A stretch of DNA of 64,000 nucleotides, from NCBI GenBank assembly GCA_945910005.1, contig OX246740.1:52612526-52676525 (forward strand). The letters are read 5' to 3'. The notes under the pieces were generated by a model, which was not told the origin of the DNA, searched no databases, and worked only from the letters and a program-made list of their open reading frames with translations. Positions 21,805 through 34,836 of this stretch are shown here, piece after piece. The stretch's first letter is position 1. Every line of letters begins with the position of its first letter. Both the position numbers and the translations under genes were made by a program. The DNA is from Isoperla grammatica. Lineage: Eukaryota > Arthropoda > Insecta > Plecoptera > Perlodidae.

Positions 21805-24800
21805 TCTGATTGGAGCTTATAAAATTCTAATTCAATGATTTAGCTTATTATGACTTGATGAATAATTTAATAAGTTTTTCTCTGTATACATTATTCTAAG
21901 GGGGCAATGCAATATTTTGTGTGCAAGGTATAGGGGAGTTATGGATCTGAATCCACTAACATCGTTAGGCTATACGATTTAGTAATCATTTACAAACAGT
22001 GGTTTCAACAAAATATATTATATACATTCAAAATGTGTGGTAGTCGCCATGTTTAATCGTATAATAAATGTATGATTAGCGACTAATCGAAGATGGTAAA
22101 TATATAATGCTGAGTGTATGCTTTAACTTAAACCTTGATATAATATTTGAAAACTAATTTTAAATTGTAATTCTTAAAGATTTAGAAAACCGTAATGAGA
22201 ATTGTTATACAAACGGCCTTAGATAATTTTTAGAATGGTCTATTCAATTGTTTCTCTTGTTTTATATTTATTAGCTACCATGTTTTACTTACAGATTCGT
22301 ATCCTCCCAAGTGACGTACCGAAATGCAAAAAGGGTTGTTATGACGTGTTTAAAATCAAGATACGTGTTAGAAAATAAAGCTGTATACATATTGCATCGC
22401 GATAAGGGGCGTCTATATAATAAATACAGTCCTAGTATCTTATCGCAATGGATACCTCATTGCGATGTTGACAGCTGGCAGTAGCGCTCTGTATACAGTA
22501 TATCATTGCTGAGCGCAATACGCATGCAACCAATGTATTACGACCGGTTCACACGGGGTGTTAGAAGCGGAAGGAACAATAACACACAAGATATGCTCTG
22601 ATTTACAGTTAGTACATTTCTACGCTATCACCCCAGACGATGCTATATGTCTTTATTTATTTAGCCTGTACGGTAACTTATTTTTATTTTGTGATTAACG
22701 ACGTACTCAATCGCTGCGTCATAATATGACGTCTGGGAGTGATTGGAGGAAAGAGACAAGTAACTATTGTAGTAAGAAGGACTTATATTCAAAGGAAGGA
22801 AATGGAAAGAACCTCATTTCGTCCCCTTATACAACGGGTAAAGTACCCCTGGGTAAAATTTCACCGCGAGTCCACTACGAGGAAAACAGTTATTTTTACA
22901 TATTTTATCCATTATGATTTGCATTGTGATTATGGATATGGTCAAATACTTGAGTATACAACCTACCGGTGTAAGGTCATTGATACCAGAACATTTGTGG
23001 GTGTATTTTATTTATTAAACGAAGGTATTTACAAGTAAATATACTTACACCCGATCTCTTCTATCTTACTGACTATACTAAACTTTCTAGACTACTCCAT
23101 AGTCTCTATAGACAGTTCAAATTATAAGTTAAAGGTGTAAAATCACATAACTATGGATCAGACTCAAAAATCGGAAAATCCAAAACGTCAAAAATAAAAC
23201 AACAGCCCCTAAAATACAGGTTTTCGCTGTCTCAATTTAGACAACCGTCTCCTCGTATGTTTTAGGTACGAGACTACCGTGCTCGTATGATTTGGGTTCG
23301 AGACTACGCCTATCTCTTCGCTCTCACAGAAGAAAAACCGTGAACAAAGAAAGAAAACTAACGAAGCTTGCGTTCCGTCGTCCGAAAACAGTTTCCAACG
23401 TTTTAAATGTTCATTCGTGTATTTTAAGTACACGACTTGGAAAAGATTTACTACAATTGAATTTGCAAACATTTTATAAAATTATATTTAAAGCACAGAA
23501 GAGAGAAACGTGAATACTGAGGAAGAGAGCAAAAAAATATAGTTTAATCTAAAGAACACTTTATGGCTGTAATGATTTCAACTTGTAACCATCGTATACA
23601 TTTATTCAACTATTTTAAATATGAATGAGTAACCACGGCCACGCAGCTTAAATATGAAAAACTGGGTTCATGAATAAAATAACAAGACACAATGAACGTT
23701 TGTGTTCGCTCTTTTGAGTAACAAAGTGGGTTTGGGTGGGCCAACCCCCCCCCCCCCCCACCCTTCTCTTCTTGGGCTGCACCACTGAAAGAATATTGCG
23801 GAATAATGATCCGGAAAACTAGAGCGAAAGAGAAAATGTAGTTTGCTCGCGAAATGCTTTATTGTAAAGGTGATACGTAATTTTCAGTTTCTACTTTGTG
23901 ATATTTTCAATCAAAATGTGGAAAATAATGTTTTTAAAATTGAATATTGTATTTTCTTTGTAGACAACATTACGATCGCTACGCATTGAAAGTGCAATCC
24001 ATGGCAATGTTCTCACTATTATCAACATTGTGTATTTATAGCTATACGTATCCCAACAATGTAAACAATTCGTATCATCAATTTAATAAGTTATAGAGCT
24101 TAAAATTACTAAACTTGTATCATAAAGTATCAATCTTTCTACCTATATGAAATTGTAAGAATAATTTATATTTTATAAAATAGATTTAGAGGGAAGATGA
24201 GGCTCAGCTGCTTCTAAAAAGAAAAACACTACTTTTTCTATCATCTTTGTCCTTGCCAAGAACAATGTGCAAAACGGATTCTGATGTTATTTAAAAATAA
24301 AACATGCAAGTACTAAAATGGGCGCCTAGCACGGTTCGACGACATTGTTGGATGAATATCCATTCCCTTACATACACGTATAGTTTGCAATAAAATATGA
24401 TAGTTGTGGTAGTAGGTATACGAACCCAGTTTCAAAACGATCGTAACTGAAAATAAAAATTACACCTTTTATCCGCGGTTATTGCAAATGTAAAGTACGC
24501 CATTATCTTCCAGATGAAATAGCATGCATGTTTGCTGCTACGACATGTCTGCAATGGTCAAAGAGCTCCAACCAACGCACGCAAACAACTTAGATCCAAA
24601 GAAAGAAAGAAATCACTCCAAGCGACAAGCCCCATTTAAAAAATGTAACTCGCAATAAACATAATGTTGAGAGATTTCGCGGTCGGGCTCTCCTGCTCTG
24701 GGCGGGCTGTTATATACGTCCCACTAAATCCGGCGCTTGTCATACAAATGGCGCGTTTATTCACGGGTACAGTCGCGGCCAAGATTACTGACTCGTCGTG

Positions 24801-24819
24801 TCAGGCCACACACGCAGGT

Positions 24820-24972
24820 GAGTACTGAGTACTGTACTCTACACGAGGTGGTAGATTAGTAAGAGTAGTATGAGTTAAGAGTAGAGTAGTACGAGTTAGA
24901 GTAGAGAAATAAGAATAAGAGTAGTAGGAGGAGAGAGTAGAGTAGCAGAAGAAGTTAGAGTGGAGTAGTAGT
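24820..24972 (+). repeat. Degenerate GAGTA/purine repeat
   Basis: Many irregular gagtag/gagtaa units (agagtagtatgagttaag and similar) for about 150 bp on the plus strand. Low-complexity and non-coding. Confidence 0.75.
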
Positions 24973-26059
24973 TAAGAGCTTTGTGAAAACTGTACACGCT
25001 AAAGATAGTGACATTAGTTTGAGACTATTCTACGACGTGAGAGTTTTTAGTTTGTCTCCCGAGTATGAAAGCAAAATACACTTAACGTAGTCACAAAAAA
25101 ACAGTAATTTGTAGATCTATTCAATTATCCTTGTACCTCGTGATGGATATTATAAAAACTGTTTTAATATTACATCAAGTATTCTTTTTAGTCACTCACA
25201 ACATAATCTAAACTTTTTTATGTTACATAATCATACTTCATTTTCGTAAATTTCAAGTGACATAATATAATGTATCATTTATTTTTCCAGCGTTTTCATA
25301 GCAAACGGCGACCCGGCCAGGAAGTAAGTCTTACACTTGATTCACGATACAGTCAAATCTGTTCCGAATCTGCATTTGATGAGACTATACCGAGTTCTCT
25401 ATCGAAACGACATAGCGCGGATTTAAAAGAAAATTCGTTCAAGTACCAATAGAACTGCTTTTATGTCTATCGACTCCATATCCGATACTCTTGAATAAGC
25501 CAATAAGCCCTTATCCTCCCCCACTCTCTCCCCAAACCACCCTTAAAACGGTAACCTGTATGCCAAGACATACAGTAATTGAACAGTATTTCATTGGCGG
25601 AAGAACACTATCCATGCCATATCAGAGACACTATTTTAACAATCATTCAGATGATCAGATACCTTATCACTATCTATACTTTGGTCTAGCAAGACCCCCC
25701 CCCGCCCTCCCCCCTCCCTTGATCATCAAAACTCAGGTTACTAGGGTGCTTAAAGAAGTAGTAAATAGTACAGGCAATACAAAGTTCGTCCTAGTTGCGT
25801 CTGGATAATTATCTAAGAAACAACGAATAACGAATAAAAAGAACAACCATTTTTGAAAATGCTTTATTGCAAATAAGAATCTTAACTAGGGCACCGAAGA
25901 CATAACTTACTCCCGCACTATAAATTCAAACAAAGTAAAGTGCACGTGTACACGTTGTATGGGAAATAACCAGCTGATTCGCAACAATATAAGATATTAC
26001 TCCGCCGACCAAAGTAATAATACTTGTAGTGTAGTATTTTAATTAGCGCGCCCAATAAA

Positions 26060-26310
26060 TAAGGTCCCCGCTCTCCGTAGTTCCGGTTCCGGGGCTGCGC
26101 GAGTTACGACCCATGCACGGGATGTCTTCCCCATACAGCGGACAGAGACAGTCGCGTCGCGTTCGGGGGGATTTATTTAGGGGTGGGGGGTGGGAAAAAT
26201 GTGGTCGTTATCGTTAGCGGGGAAGTGTTGCCCGTGTTTCGGCTCGCCGCTTAGATTAGGGATGATGGATACACCGGGGTTTAATGAACCTTGATGCAGC
26301 GAGGACGATC
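26060..26310. promoter_or_regulatory. CpG-rich candidate regulatory segment
   Basis: A GC- and CpG-rich block inside AT-rich surroundings, with GCGCGAGTTACG, TCGCGTCGCG, a G-rich strip near 26165-26192 and TTAGATTAGGGATGATGG. No repeat match in the window and no credible frame. It could equally be a CpG-rich exon or promoter of an unseen gene. Confidence 0.2.
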
Positions 26311-26712
26311 GTGACGGTGAGAGAATGATGAGGTGGACAATACATGCGCAAACCAACCTATAATTTATTTCTCTATTTCATTGCTTAACTAATTCTCTAT
26401 TTCTCTGTATCTCCATTTGACACTTACATTTATTTTATTTTTCCTTAGTTCTTTTTTATTACTACATTATGTTTCATCCTGCCTTCCTTCATTTACTTTG
26501 TCCAACCTATTTAGTATAATGTACGGTTTTGTTAAGGAGGAAAATAAATATCGGTACACATAAAAAGACGACGATAAAAAACAGAGATGAGATACAAATG
26601 AATGAACAAAGACAATCATGGAACGTTACAAATTACATTAGAATTGTGTATTGTATAACAATAAACGTACTATTGTATGCTTGCGTGAACCAGTCCCCAC
26701 GTGAGAGAAACT

Positions 26713-26763
26713 AAAAGAAACGTCTCAATCTCAAGTGAAAAAGAAACGTCTCAATCTCAAGTG
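26713..26763 (+). repeat. Two-copy tandem duplication of 25 bp
   Basis: The block aaagaaacgtctcaatctc plus aagtg occurs twice back to back without a visible difference. Confidence 0.85.
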
Positions 26764-27333
26764 AATTAATTCCACCCGTCACATTTACAAGACGTGAATT
26801 ATTACGAGGATTTATTATTCGCGGCGCTGCTGTGACGCGGGGGGTGGAGGGGTGGTGGGGGGGGGGGGAGGGTATTTGTCATTTTTATCTTTTATTTTCA
26901 TACACACTACGCCTTCGTATATAATTGAAGTGGAGTCTTACGCCTTCCTCCCGTGTCCCGTTCAATTCATATACCCATATCACCTGCGGCTCAATCTCAC
27001 CGGCACAACTTCATTGTCTCGATTGGCGATTGGCGTTAGAACCCAATGTTAATCTAATCAACGGGAATCGAACCCATGTCTAAGTCGACAAAGAAGTTAA
27101 AGAAATAAGAAGGGTAAAGAGGGCCGGCCGGCTAGTATGGAGAAGTGATAGAGAAACAGACGAAAATAGGAAAAATTGAGCAGGGCCATGATGAATGACG
27201 ATTATAGATATGACGAGTAGTATGTATGAGTATGTAAGTAAGTAAGTGAGTATGTAAGTAAGTATGAGGATTGTAAATATGCACGGGACGAGAGCCCTCT
27301 TGGCAGACACCGGTCCCCACATTTCGACATTTT

Positions 27334-27716
27334 GGGAGACCGTATGCATTCCTGTTCACACAAATGTCAGTACGCCCCTCACTTGACGCATACAATTATG
27401 ATGTCGTGGAAATAAAGATAGCTGTGGGACGGCTTAGCCTTACCCGCGCGCGAAGAGGTTGGTAGACTGTGTTATTCCATCAACCATTGTTCTAGGTTTC
27501 ACTTGTTTTTTGGATTCTTCAGCTGATTTTCATTTAATTACGTAACACTCATTAATAATTAAGTTTTAAGTGCTGAAGTATGTCAATAATAAAAATGACT
27601 GTAAATAATATACTTGGCATATAAGATTTGGAGCACTTAATTGAAGTTGAACTAGATACAATAGACAAACTGAACGTCATCGCTCACAGCGCACTCTACC
27701 TGTCATACGATCTCCC
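27334..27716 (-). mobile_element. MITE with GGGAGACCGTATG ends, copy 1
   Basis: The left end gggagaccgtatg and right end catacgatctccc are inverted repeats. The 383-bp body matches 47939-48332 in opposite orientation over nearly its full length, including cttacccgcgcgcgaagag, tgtgttattccatcaacca and gaacgtcatcgctcacag. No target duplication is clear for this copy; the sister shows TA on both sides. Confidence 0.8.
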
Positions 27717-28075
27717 ATAGCAACGAGACTTTACTATCAACACGCATAAGTATGGAGATATGAGTACTTAACTCTTGAGTGCACGCGTACTTACGGACAC
27801 TGTCTTTGCTCGCATCATCATTAAACGCATCATAATGGCCGGCGTTCAAGATGGCGACATAGTATGACTCCATTACGGGCGGTGATTGTAATCAGACTCG
27901 ACTATAGCGATCGTAGCGGCGCATTAGCATAACACTAAACACTAACGGCGGGCGATAAGGATTATATAGACATGCTCCGCTCTTACATGAAGTTTGGCTG
28001 AGAGTGGCCAGTTGGGTACCTGGAGAGACGCCATTTTGATTGCAATCTAGCTTCTTCGTGCTACTGATGTTATGG

Positions 28076-28381
28076 TCGGTCTACACACAGGTTTAAGAAT
28101 TTTGTCTAAGGATTTTTGGTTTAAGGTTTAACAGAGGCGTTCACACAGTAGATTATGATAATACTCAATTCATTCCAGTATTCACAACACCATTGGCTAG
28201 AATGCTTCTGACGTCACAACTGTATGATGATTGATTGGTTGGTCTAAGGTTTGTGTCTAAGAAATGAAATTTGGTCATTTCGTTAAACCTTAGCCCCGTG
28301 TGTGAACGCTAGCGTTGTTTTCCTATTGTTCAATACAAGGTCTTACGCCGTGCTTAAGCCTTAAACCTGTGTATAGACCGA
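28076..28381 (+). mobile_element. 306-bp inverted-repeat MITE
   Basis: It begins tcggtctacacacaggttta and ends with the inverted counterpart (taaacctgtgtatagaccga). Subterminal repeats of ggtttaa/ttaaacc type lie on both arms. The element at 54497-54686 has related ends (ctggtctacacagattt), so they may be distant relatives. Target duplication unclear. Confidence 0.72.
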
Positions 28382-28551
28382 TCATTACACGTTTTCAACT
28401 AGTGGACAAGTTACCATAGTTACAACTTTGTATATATATCTCCTATCTTTGCAATGTTAATTTGTTACCACCTGTGGATTGTCCAACAGTTGAAATCTTT
28501 CTTTTCATTGTTGGAGTGGAGTGTGGATGTTTTTCTAAAACAAAGCCTGTA

Positions 28552-28708
28552 TTACACGGTCAAACTTTTTCATCCAACTCCTTGAATTCAAGAACAAAAG
28601 CGCATCAATAAATAATTCCTATTATTGTATTTGCCTACAAACTGACTGTTTTTGATGCGCTTTTGTCCTTGAATTCAAGAAGTTGGATGAAAGAGTTTGA
28701 CCGTGTAA
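28552..28708. mobile_element. 157-bp hairpin MITE with TA flanks
   Basis: Arms of about 56 bp starting ttacacggtcaaac pair with only about three mismatches around a loop of about 45 bp, flanked by TA on both sides. The structure fits a Tc1/mariner-type foldback MITE. Transcribed RNA would form a strong stem. Confidence 0.82.
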
Positions 28709-29109
28709 TATGGACTTAGAAAACTGTCTATAGTGGCTGTTGATCAGTGACTATTGTCAGTTTAAAGCAGGTCTACATTACATGGATTATTTATATCCTA
28801 GAATTGGTGATCTAGGTTGGTCATCTACATAACAACTAAGAATCAAAGAGCTCGGAAGAAGATGAGACCCTTTGTGGAGCTATTTGGTAAATACACTGAC
28901 TTTTACCGAGCATAGCTATTAGCTAATAGTGTATTTTCAATTAATTTGGGTAGTTTACCATTAAAAGGCAATCACTTTTTCAAGCTTTAGATATCTATAG
29001 CTGGCAGTTGGCTAGAAAGCGCGCTGCGCGCGCGCTACAAGCGATCTAGTGGACCTTGGGCTAGAAACAGCCAACACTTCCAGAAGTCGACTGCAGCGCA
29101 CCTAGCGGA

Positions 29110-29350
29110 GAACCCGCCTCAGTGTAAACACACCCTTTATGCGTGTGCATGATATATCCCCCCGCGAGTAAGCCCCGGAAAGCACCCCCGACATTAAGGG
29201 CTTAATACTCTCCCTCCCCTGTCGGCTCAAAGACTCTGGGTTTGTTTGTTCTTCGCTGCTGTTGTAATAATAAACAGACTAACTTCATTTATGCCGGGTA
29301 ATTAATTAGCGTGAAGTATGTATGTTGGTGTTGCGTTGGAGTCTGGCCGG
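29110..29350. promoter_or_regulatory. Candidate regulatory element with TAATTAATTAGC
   Basis: Motifs include GTAATAATAAACAGAC (forkhead-like TAAACA), CATTTATGCC (caudal-like TTTATG) and GGTAATTAATTAGCG (strong homeodomain-like site), with a GC-rich neighbourhood. There is no match elsewhere in the window. The regulatory role is inferred. Confidence 0.28.
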
Positions 29351-29892
29351 CTAACTCTCTCTTTAACCCTTCGCGCCCCACGAGCAGATCTCCACATATA
29401 GTCTTACGTTTTAAACAGCAAACAATTTTAATTTTTTAATTATATCTCATAAGAATGCTACTCGAAATTGAATCTGAGAGCAGAACGCACTGTGGTTTGG
29501 TATCCCCTACAGACTGAATGCAAAATGTATTTTAACATTATACCCAACACGGTTCTTACTTTGAATGAATTCTTATTATTAATTGTTAATCATGCTAATA
29601 TTTAAGGCAATTACTCTAATCTGAGTCGATCAGCTCTGAAAGAGTTGTAAAGAAATTCTAAACAGTGAAACTGTCGAAAATTTACAAGTGTAGTTCATAG
29701 CACATGTGATAGGTAGGCTACATATTTTGAAAGGCATACTCGCTGACGCGGCCTTCAAGTTGGGCGTAGAGTGTCTATGTACTTCCTTTGCACGCCCCCT
29801 CCCCGCCAGTGTACTTACTTTGGCGAGAAGGATCACTCACTATACATCTTTACGTTGTGTATATACTAGTCCCAACGTAAGTAGTCTCCTGC

Positions 29893-29927
29893 CGAGGCCT
29901 TCGTCATACTTGATAACGAAGGCCTCG
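29893..29927. other. Short perfect-arm hairpin
   Basis: cgaggccttcgt pairs with acgaaggcctcg, extended to 14 of 15 pairs, with a loop of about 5 bases. No poly-T terminator or wider element is apparent, and it is too short for an animal pre-miRNA. Confidence 0.6.
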
Positions 29928-32629
29928 CTCTTGCCTGCCTCATATATCCATTTCACGCGCTCTGTGTCAGTGAAAGTCAACAGATTCTTGACGCGTTCTT
30001 TCACACAATCGTAAAGGCGGTTTGCCGCTTAGTAGAGTAAACACAAGCCTCATTAGTTACGCTCACTGCGTTTGGGGTGTTCATGTAACCAATATACGGT
30101 AGTAAATTGTCACTAAGGGGCTTGTTTTCAAGTAGATTGTTAGAGCTGGAGAAGTAGAGAATGAATTTGGTACTATTGGAGTTGGCTACGTCATCAGCAT
30201 GGGACTATGTTGCATTGGGACAACTTTGAGACACCTGTTTTACCGCAAACAATCATGACATTTCAAGTTTACCAATGTAACAGCTGCTGAAATTGAGAAA
30301 GTTAGCTTGGAACTGAGAAGTATATAAGATACATTTTGAGATTAAGACGAAATTTATGTAAATTTGTATGTTATGATGAAAAAAATGAAATGAAATGAAG
30401 TACTTGAAAGAACAAATGGATTATACATAAGTTATGGAAAACTTAAATGAAAAGTAGAGGATGTTTATTTTGAGACACGAGCAAATACTAAAGAATGTAA
30501 TTGAGAGCAAAATTGAAGGGAGATATTATAAAGCTAGGAAGATAAATATTGTATTATACGTTTTCTGGATTCGTAGGAATTATGAGAGGCGAAAAACTGG
30601 TTACATTGCAGAGCTGTACACGAAACAGATCATTTAGCTTGATGGAATACATGGGCAGTATTGTTTGTCTCTCTCACTATCTCTCAACCTACGTTTCAAC
30701 GTAGATTTCAACCTGATGATGACAGTTCCATGTCGGTTTCAGTTTGTCCCTACTCAGGTTAACTATATGTGCATCAGGGTGTATGTCGATAGTTGGGAGG
30801 GAATTATACGAGAACTGTTTCTATGATTCAATCGAAATGTTGTATTCGCTACATGACTGGGAACACCCTTTGCTTGTCGTTGCCGGGATTCGAACCCTCG
30901 ACCTCACAGAATCACACAAAGACTGAACTGTACTGTGTGATACAAGCCTGTTGTTTCATTGGTGAAGTAGATCACTGTTTGTGTAAACTGTAAAGCTAAT
31001 ACAATGTATATATACGGTGCATGCATGTATTTCAACAAGCTAATATTCTGTTTGGCGTTTATTATGGAATTGAGTATTTTGTAAACAACACATATTTACA
31101 CAGTTCCAATAAACAAATGCTGGTCAGACAATCTTTTTTTTAATTTTTTTTTTTATAAAGATACAATAATTCGCATCAAATCCATTACACATCTTCTCGC
31201 CTAAGGCTAATGTAAACAATATTTTAATTAAAAACCCTTTCACATCTGTGCACACCAATATTTGCAGGCAAAGCACACGATACAAAAAACTCTGTATTTA
31301 CACAGTGTGTCCGTGCGGATAGAATGTGGAGGGGTGGATGGAGAGGTTGGGGGGGGGGGGGGGTAGGGGAGGAAGAGGAGTGAAGAAGTCTTGGGCCCAA
31401 CAAGAGAATCCAGTAGGCCTATCCTATCCGAGCATAATACTTACGAACATTCTTCAAATACCAATGCCTTGCATTTCTCGAGATATCATTTCACATTTAC
31501 AGAGCAAATCAAAGATGGCGTGTGTTAAGACCGAATCTTTTCTTTTAACGTTCGCATATTAAAAATGGCATCACTACTTTTTATCTTTATGAATAATATT
31601 AATAGTAATTAATAAAAAATACATTTCATTTCTTATTTTACAAGTCGTAAAGTATAGTAATCGTATTTGTAATGACATTGTGAAGAATAGAAAGGACACG
31701 CTCTTTTACTGAATTAACTATCTAAAATACATATAAGGTAGCCTAGCATATTCTTCAGCTTTGCGGATTAATTTTTAAAGAACATACTCAGTAAAATATA
31801 TATACGAGAGGTTTTAACCATCGTAGAGATTTAGCATATGAATTTTTAGGGCGCTTTAACAGCAAATCGTATTCGCGCTCGACTATCGTAGTCGCAAACC
31901 AACCGACTGTCTGAAAACAACGCCAAAAGAACGCGGACGAGCGCAGAGCATCGAACACACGCACAATACTGCGTAGTGATCGTACGCACCAACCAATTAT
32001 TCAAGTGCCGTAATACATACGCGCTTTGCTCCCACACTACTCTGCTTGGAATTCGTGTTACAATTTACTTAACATTCCGTAGCTACAGTCGCAGCACTAA
32101 ATTATTAAACGTGGTTCTGGTACAGACGCGCATCTAAATATTCAACACGTCCCGGTACAGCCACGAATAGATAAATAGAACATTAGTAAAACAGTATTAA
32201 TTATCGCGAAGCTGGTACAGCGATCGATATTCCAGCATATAGAGTAAACGCCAATGATTTGAAGCACTGATGATCTGTTGCGCAAAATGTGTGTTTAAAA
32301 ACAACGAATGTTTCATGTATGTACAACGTATAGTGAGATTAGTGAGGTTATCGACAGTGAGGATAGAGATAAGTGTTTACAAAACATGTTTTGCGTTGAT
32401 GATAAGATCATGGGTGCCTGCAGAATTTACTTCCAAGGGGGTTGGAGGGGGGGGGGGCATAGTTAGTTTTAAATACCCTACGTACAGTTCGTTTATTTCG
32501 CTGTTGGACAGGCCCGAGGGCATAGGCTCGAGCAGCGTTTGCACCAACCTCTGACCAAAGTACGGGTTTCCCTCCCTCTCGCCTCGATCGTAATTACCTG
32601 CGACCGGCAAGCCTTCCACTATCTTACCA

Positions 32630-33372
32630 ATTAATCATGATGACCTGTCACAACAAAAGTCATCTTATAGGAAAAATCACTTTTTTAGGAATTGTACGTA
32701 TATTTCATGATTGCGTTAAACAGCGTTAAACAGCTTGAAATTATCAAATCAGGGTTTTTTTATTTTGCCTTTCTATGACGAAAACAACCGGACTTAAACA
32801 CTGTAGCAATATTAGCAAATAATATTATAGTGTTACAAAGAAAATCTGAGTATGAAAGTAACAAATAGTCAAACAGTACTCAAGGTAATTAACAATTTTA
32901 TTATACTGATTATTATTACACTGATCAGTTGTATTTCAGTTGTTGTAATCAGTTCAGTTGTATTCAGTTGTTATTGCCTTACGTATAAAATATGAATGCA
33001 ATTTAAAAAATGTGGTAATGTAATTTGAAGCCGTTTTATGAAAGAAAACCCAAATTTTTTTATACGTTGGCATTAATTTTCAAATCTAATTGTAATTAAA
33101 ATGTAAGATATTTTTTTTAGAGCAGCAGGTACTCTGATTGTCTTTGTAAGACTACTGTTTCCTCTAATCCACGAAAAAACATTATTTATCCACTAATATT
33201 AATTCATTAGTATTAAGTATTGTTGTATCCGTCATAGAAAGACAAATAAAAAACTACTGATTATATAATTTCCAGCTCTTTATAGTGCAATGTAGAAATA
33301 TCCATATAATTAAGAAAAAAGTGTTGTCTAAATTCTATATGACATTTGTTGTGACAGGTCATCAGGATTAAT
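32630..33372. mobile_element. 743-bp MITE with arms of about 150 bp
   Basis: Ends attaatcatgatgacctgtc and the inverted gacaggtcatcaggattaat. Pairing extends inwards past tgcctttctatgacg (about 32766) and cgtcatagaaagaca (about 33230), giving imperfect arms of about 150 bp. The centre is AT-rich with cagttgtatt repeats. No transposase. Target duplication is ambiguous because the ends are TA-rich. Confidence 0.78.
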
Positions 33373-34626
33373 AGGTAAAATTATGAACAGCTCGCCGATC
33401 AAAGGTATTTGCGGTCGATGGGTCGAGGGAAGGAATGTCGGAAGGTTTTGCCAAACGATCCAACTTTCAGACCTCGAAGATATCTGTGTGTCCAACTGGG
33501 GGTTGTATCTACTATAGATTTTATCGACCCAGTTGCCACAGGTGATTTTTGTATGAGTTTATTAAAGCTTACTTATAATTCCTAGTTGTGTGCCCTTAAA
33601 CACGAACTAGCTAACTATATTTTCTAGAAATAAGTTTTAGAAAATGTAAATATTTCAAGTGTTTTTTTTTTTTCTAAATATGTTTGCGCTTCATTTAAAA
33701 AAAAGGAGGATAACAGAACTTAAAGTCGATCAATGAAGTGAACTACCCATCCAATACAACTACTAAACTATTCAAATTAAATGGACATGAAAAAATACTT
33801 TTTTTATTCTAAATTATGAATTTCAAGAATTATTACATATGAGTAGCATTTAATACTGAACTTCTTGAAATCATATATTTTTTTTTATTAATAAAGTATA
33901 TTTATAGTTTCTAATTTGAGTAGATTTGACGTAAAATTGACACACCAACGCGAATATCTCGAAAACGGATCGCGTTCGATCACCTTTTTCAAACGTATTC
34001 ATGTTATTCATGAAGTTATCTACATTTAGGACGAAAATTTGTTACAATATATTACTTTTTGAAGGTGGTACGCAAAGTTATACGATTGAAAGTGTAGGTT
34101 TTTGTGCAGTTACAATGTATAACATAGGGAATGCCAACGCATTTCAACACTCAATAAATAAAAAACTAATAGCGGTAGGTGCATATTTTTTTCTACAATA
34201 TTCACAAGCTTAATCTCAACTTGCATTACATACAATTTGAATGATTTATATTACATGTGCAGTTATCATCGATCGACTTTAATGGCAGCCGGAATACGGA
34301 GCGACAAGTTATCGTCACATTCCAGTAAGAAAGAATGAGTTTGCGAACAGGCGGTTTACTGCAGGATGTTCCCAATCCCTCAACCCGTAAGGAGGCGTGG
34401 GAAGAGTCCTGCAGGATGTCCCTGGAGGGGCGGGAGACGTATTGCTTCCTGTGTCCGTCCCGTCCTGGTCAGCGTATAGATGGGACAGCGGACAACGAGG
34501 TGAGCCCAATATTGCGTAATTGGCAATTTCCTGGGTAATTGAGAGGAGGAGGACCACGTTGATTATATTGGCCAGTCCGCGGACCCATCTGGGGTCTCTT
34601 AGAACAATGGGCTGAGACATCGAACC

Positions 34627-34836
34627 GGTCACAGTCACACGGTCATCGAGACACAGTCACACGGTCATCGGGACACAGTCGCAAGCTTGTCACAGTCACA
34701 CGGTCATAGAGACACAGTTGTCACAGTCACAGTCACAGTCATACGGTCATCGAGTCACAGTCATGCGGTCACACGGTCATCGAGACACAGTTGCAAGTTG
34801 TCACAGTCATAGTCACACGGTCATAGAGACAGTTGC
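34627..34836 (+). repeat. CACAGTCACACGGTCAT minisatellite
   Basis: Irregular tandem units built from cacagtcacacggtcatcg and gacacagttgcaag-type blocks, about 200 bp in all. The overlapping open frame is a repeat by-product. Confidence 0.88.

Larger units (their letters stand above)
21805..27333. other. Long non-coding stretch, no gene recognised
   Basis: Mostly AT-rich. It contains two imperfect approximately 33-bp repeats near 23250-23310 (cgtatg...cgagactac), a 15-C run at 23745-23759, a purine-rich degenerate GAGTA tract (24820-24972), a CpG-rich segment (26060-26310), a short tandem duplication (26713-26763), a 12-G run at 26857-26868, a minus-strand B-box-like string near 27063 (gggttcgattccc) and a (GTAA)n-type tract near 27225-27265. 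No open frame has a visible domain. Confidence 0.5.
28720..32629. other. Non-coding stretch, no gene recognised
   Basis: It contains a candidate regulatory segment (29110-29350), a 15-bp-stem hairpin (29893-29927), a minus-strand B-box-like SINE fragment near 30882-30900 (gggttcgaatcccggc), poly-T/A near 31134-31155, a 15-G run at 31349-31363 and an 11-G run at 32447-32457. The frame at 29706-30014 (102 residues) shows no recognisable domain. Confidence 0.5.

Noticed and set aside
29893..29927. Pre-miRNA or terminator hairpin
   Set aside because: A stem of 15 pairs and a 5-base loop is too short for an animal pre-miRNA, and no T-run follows.
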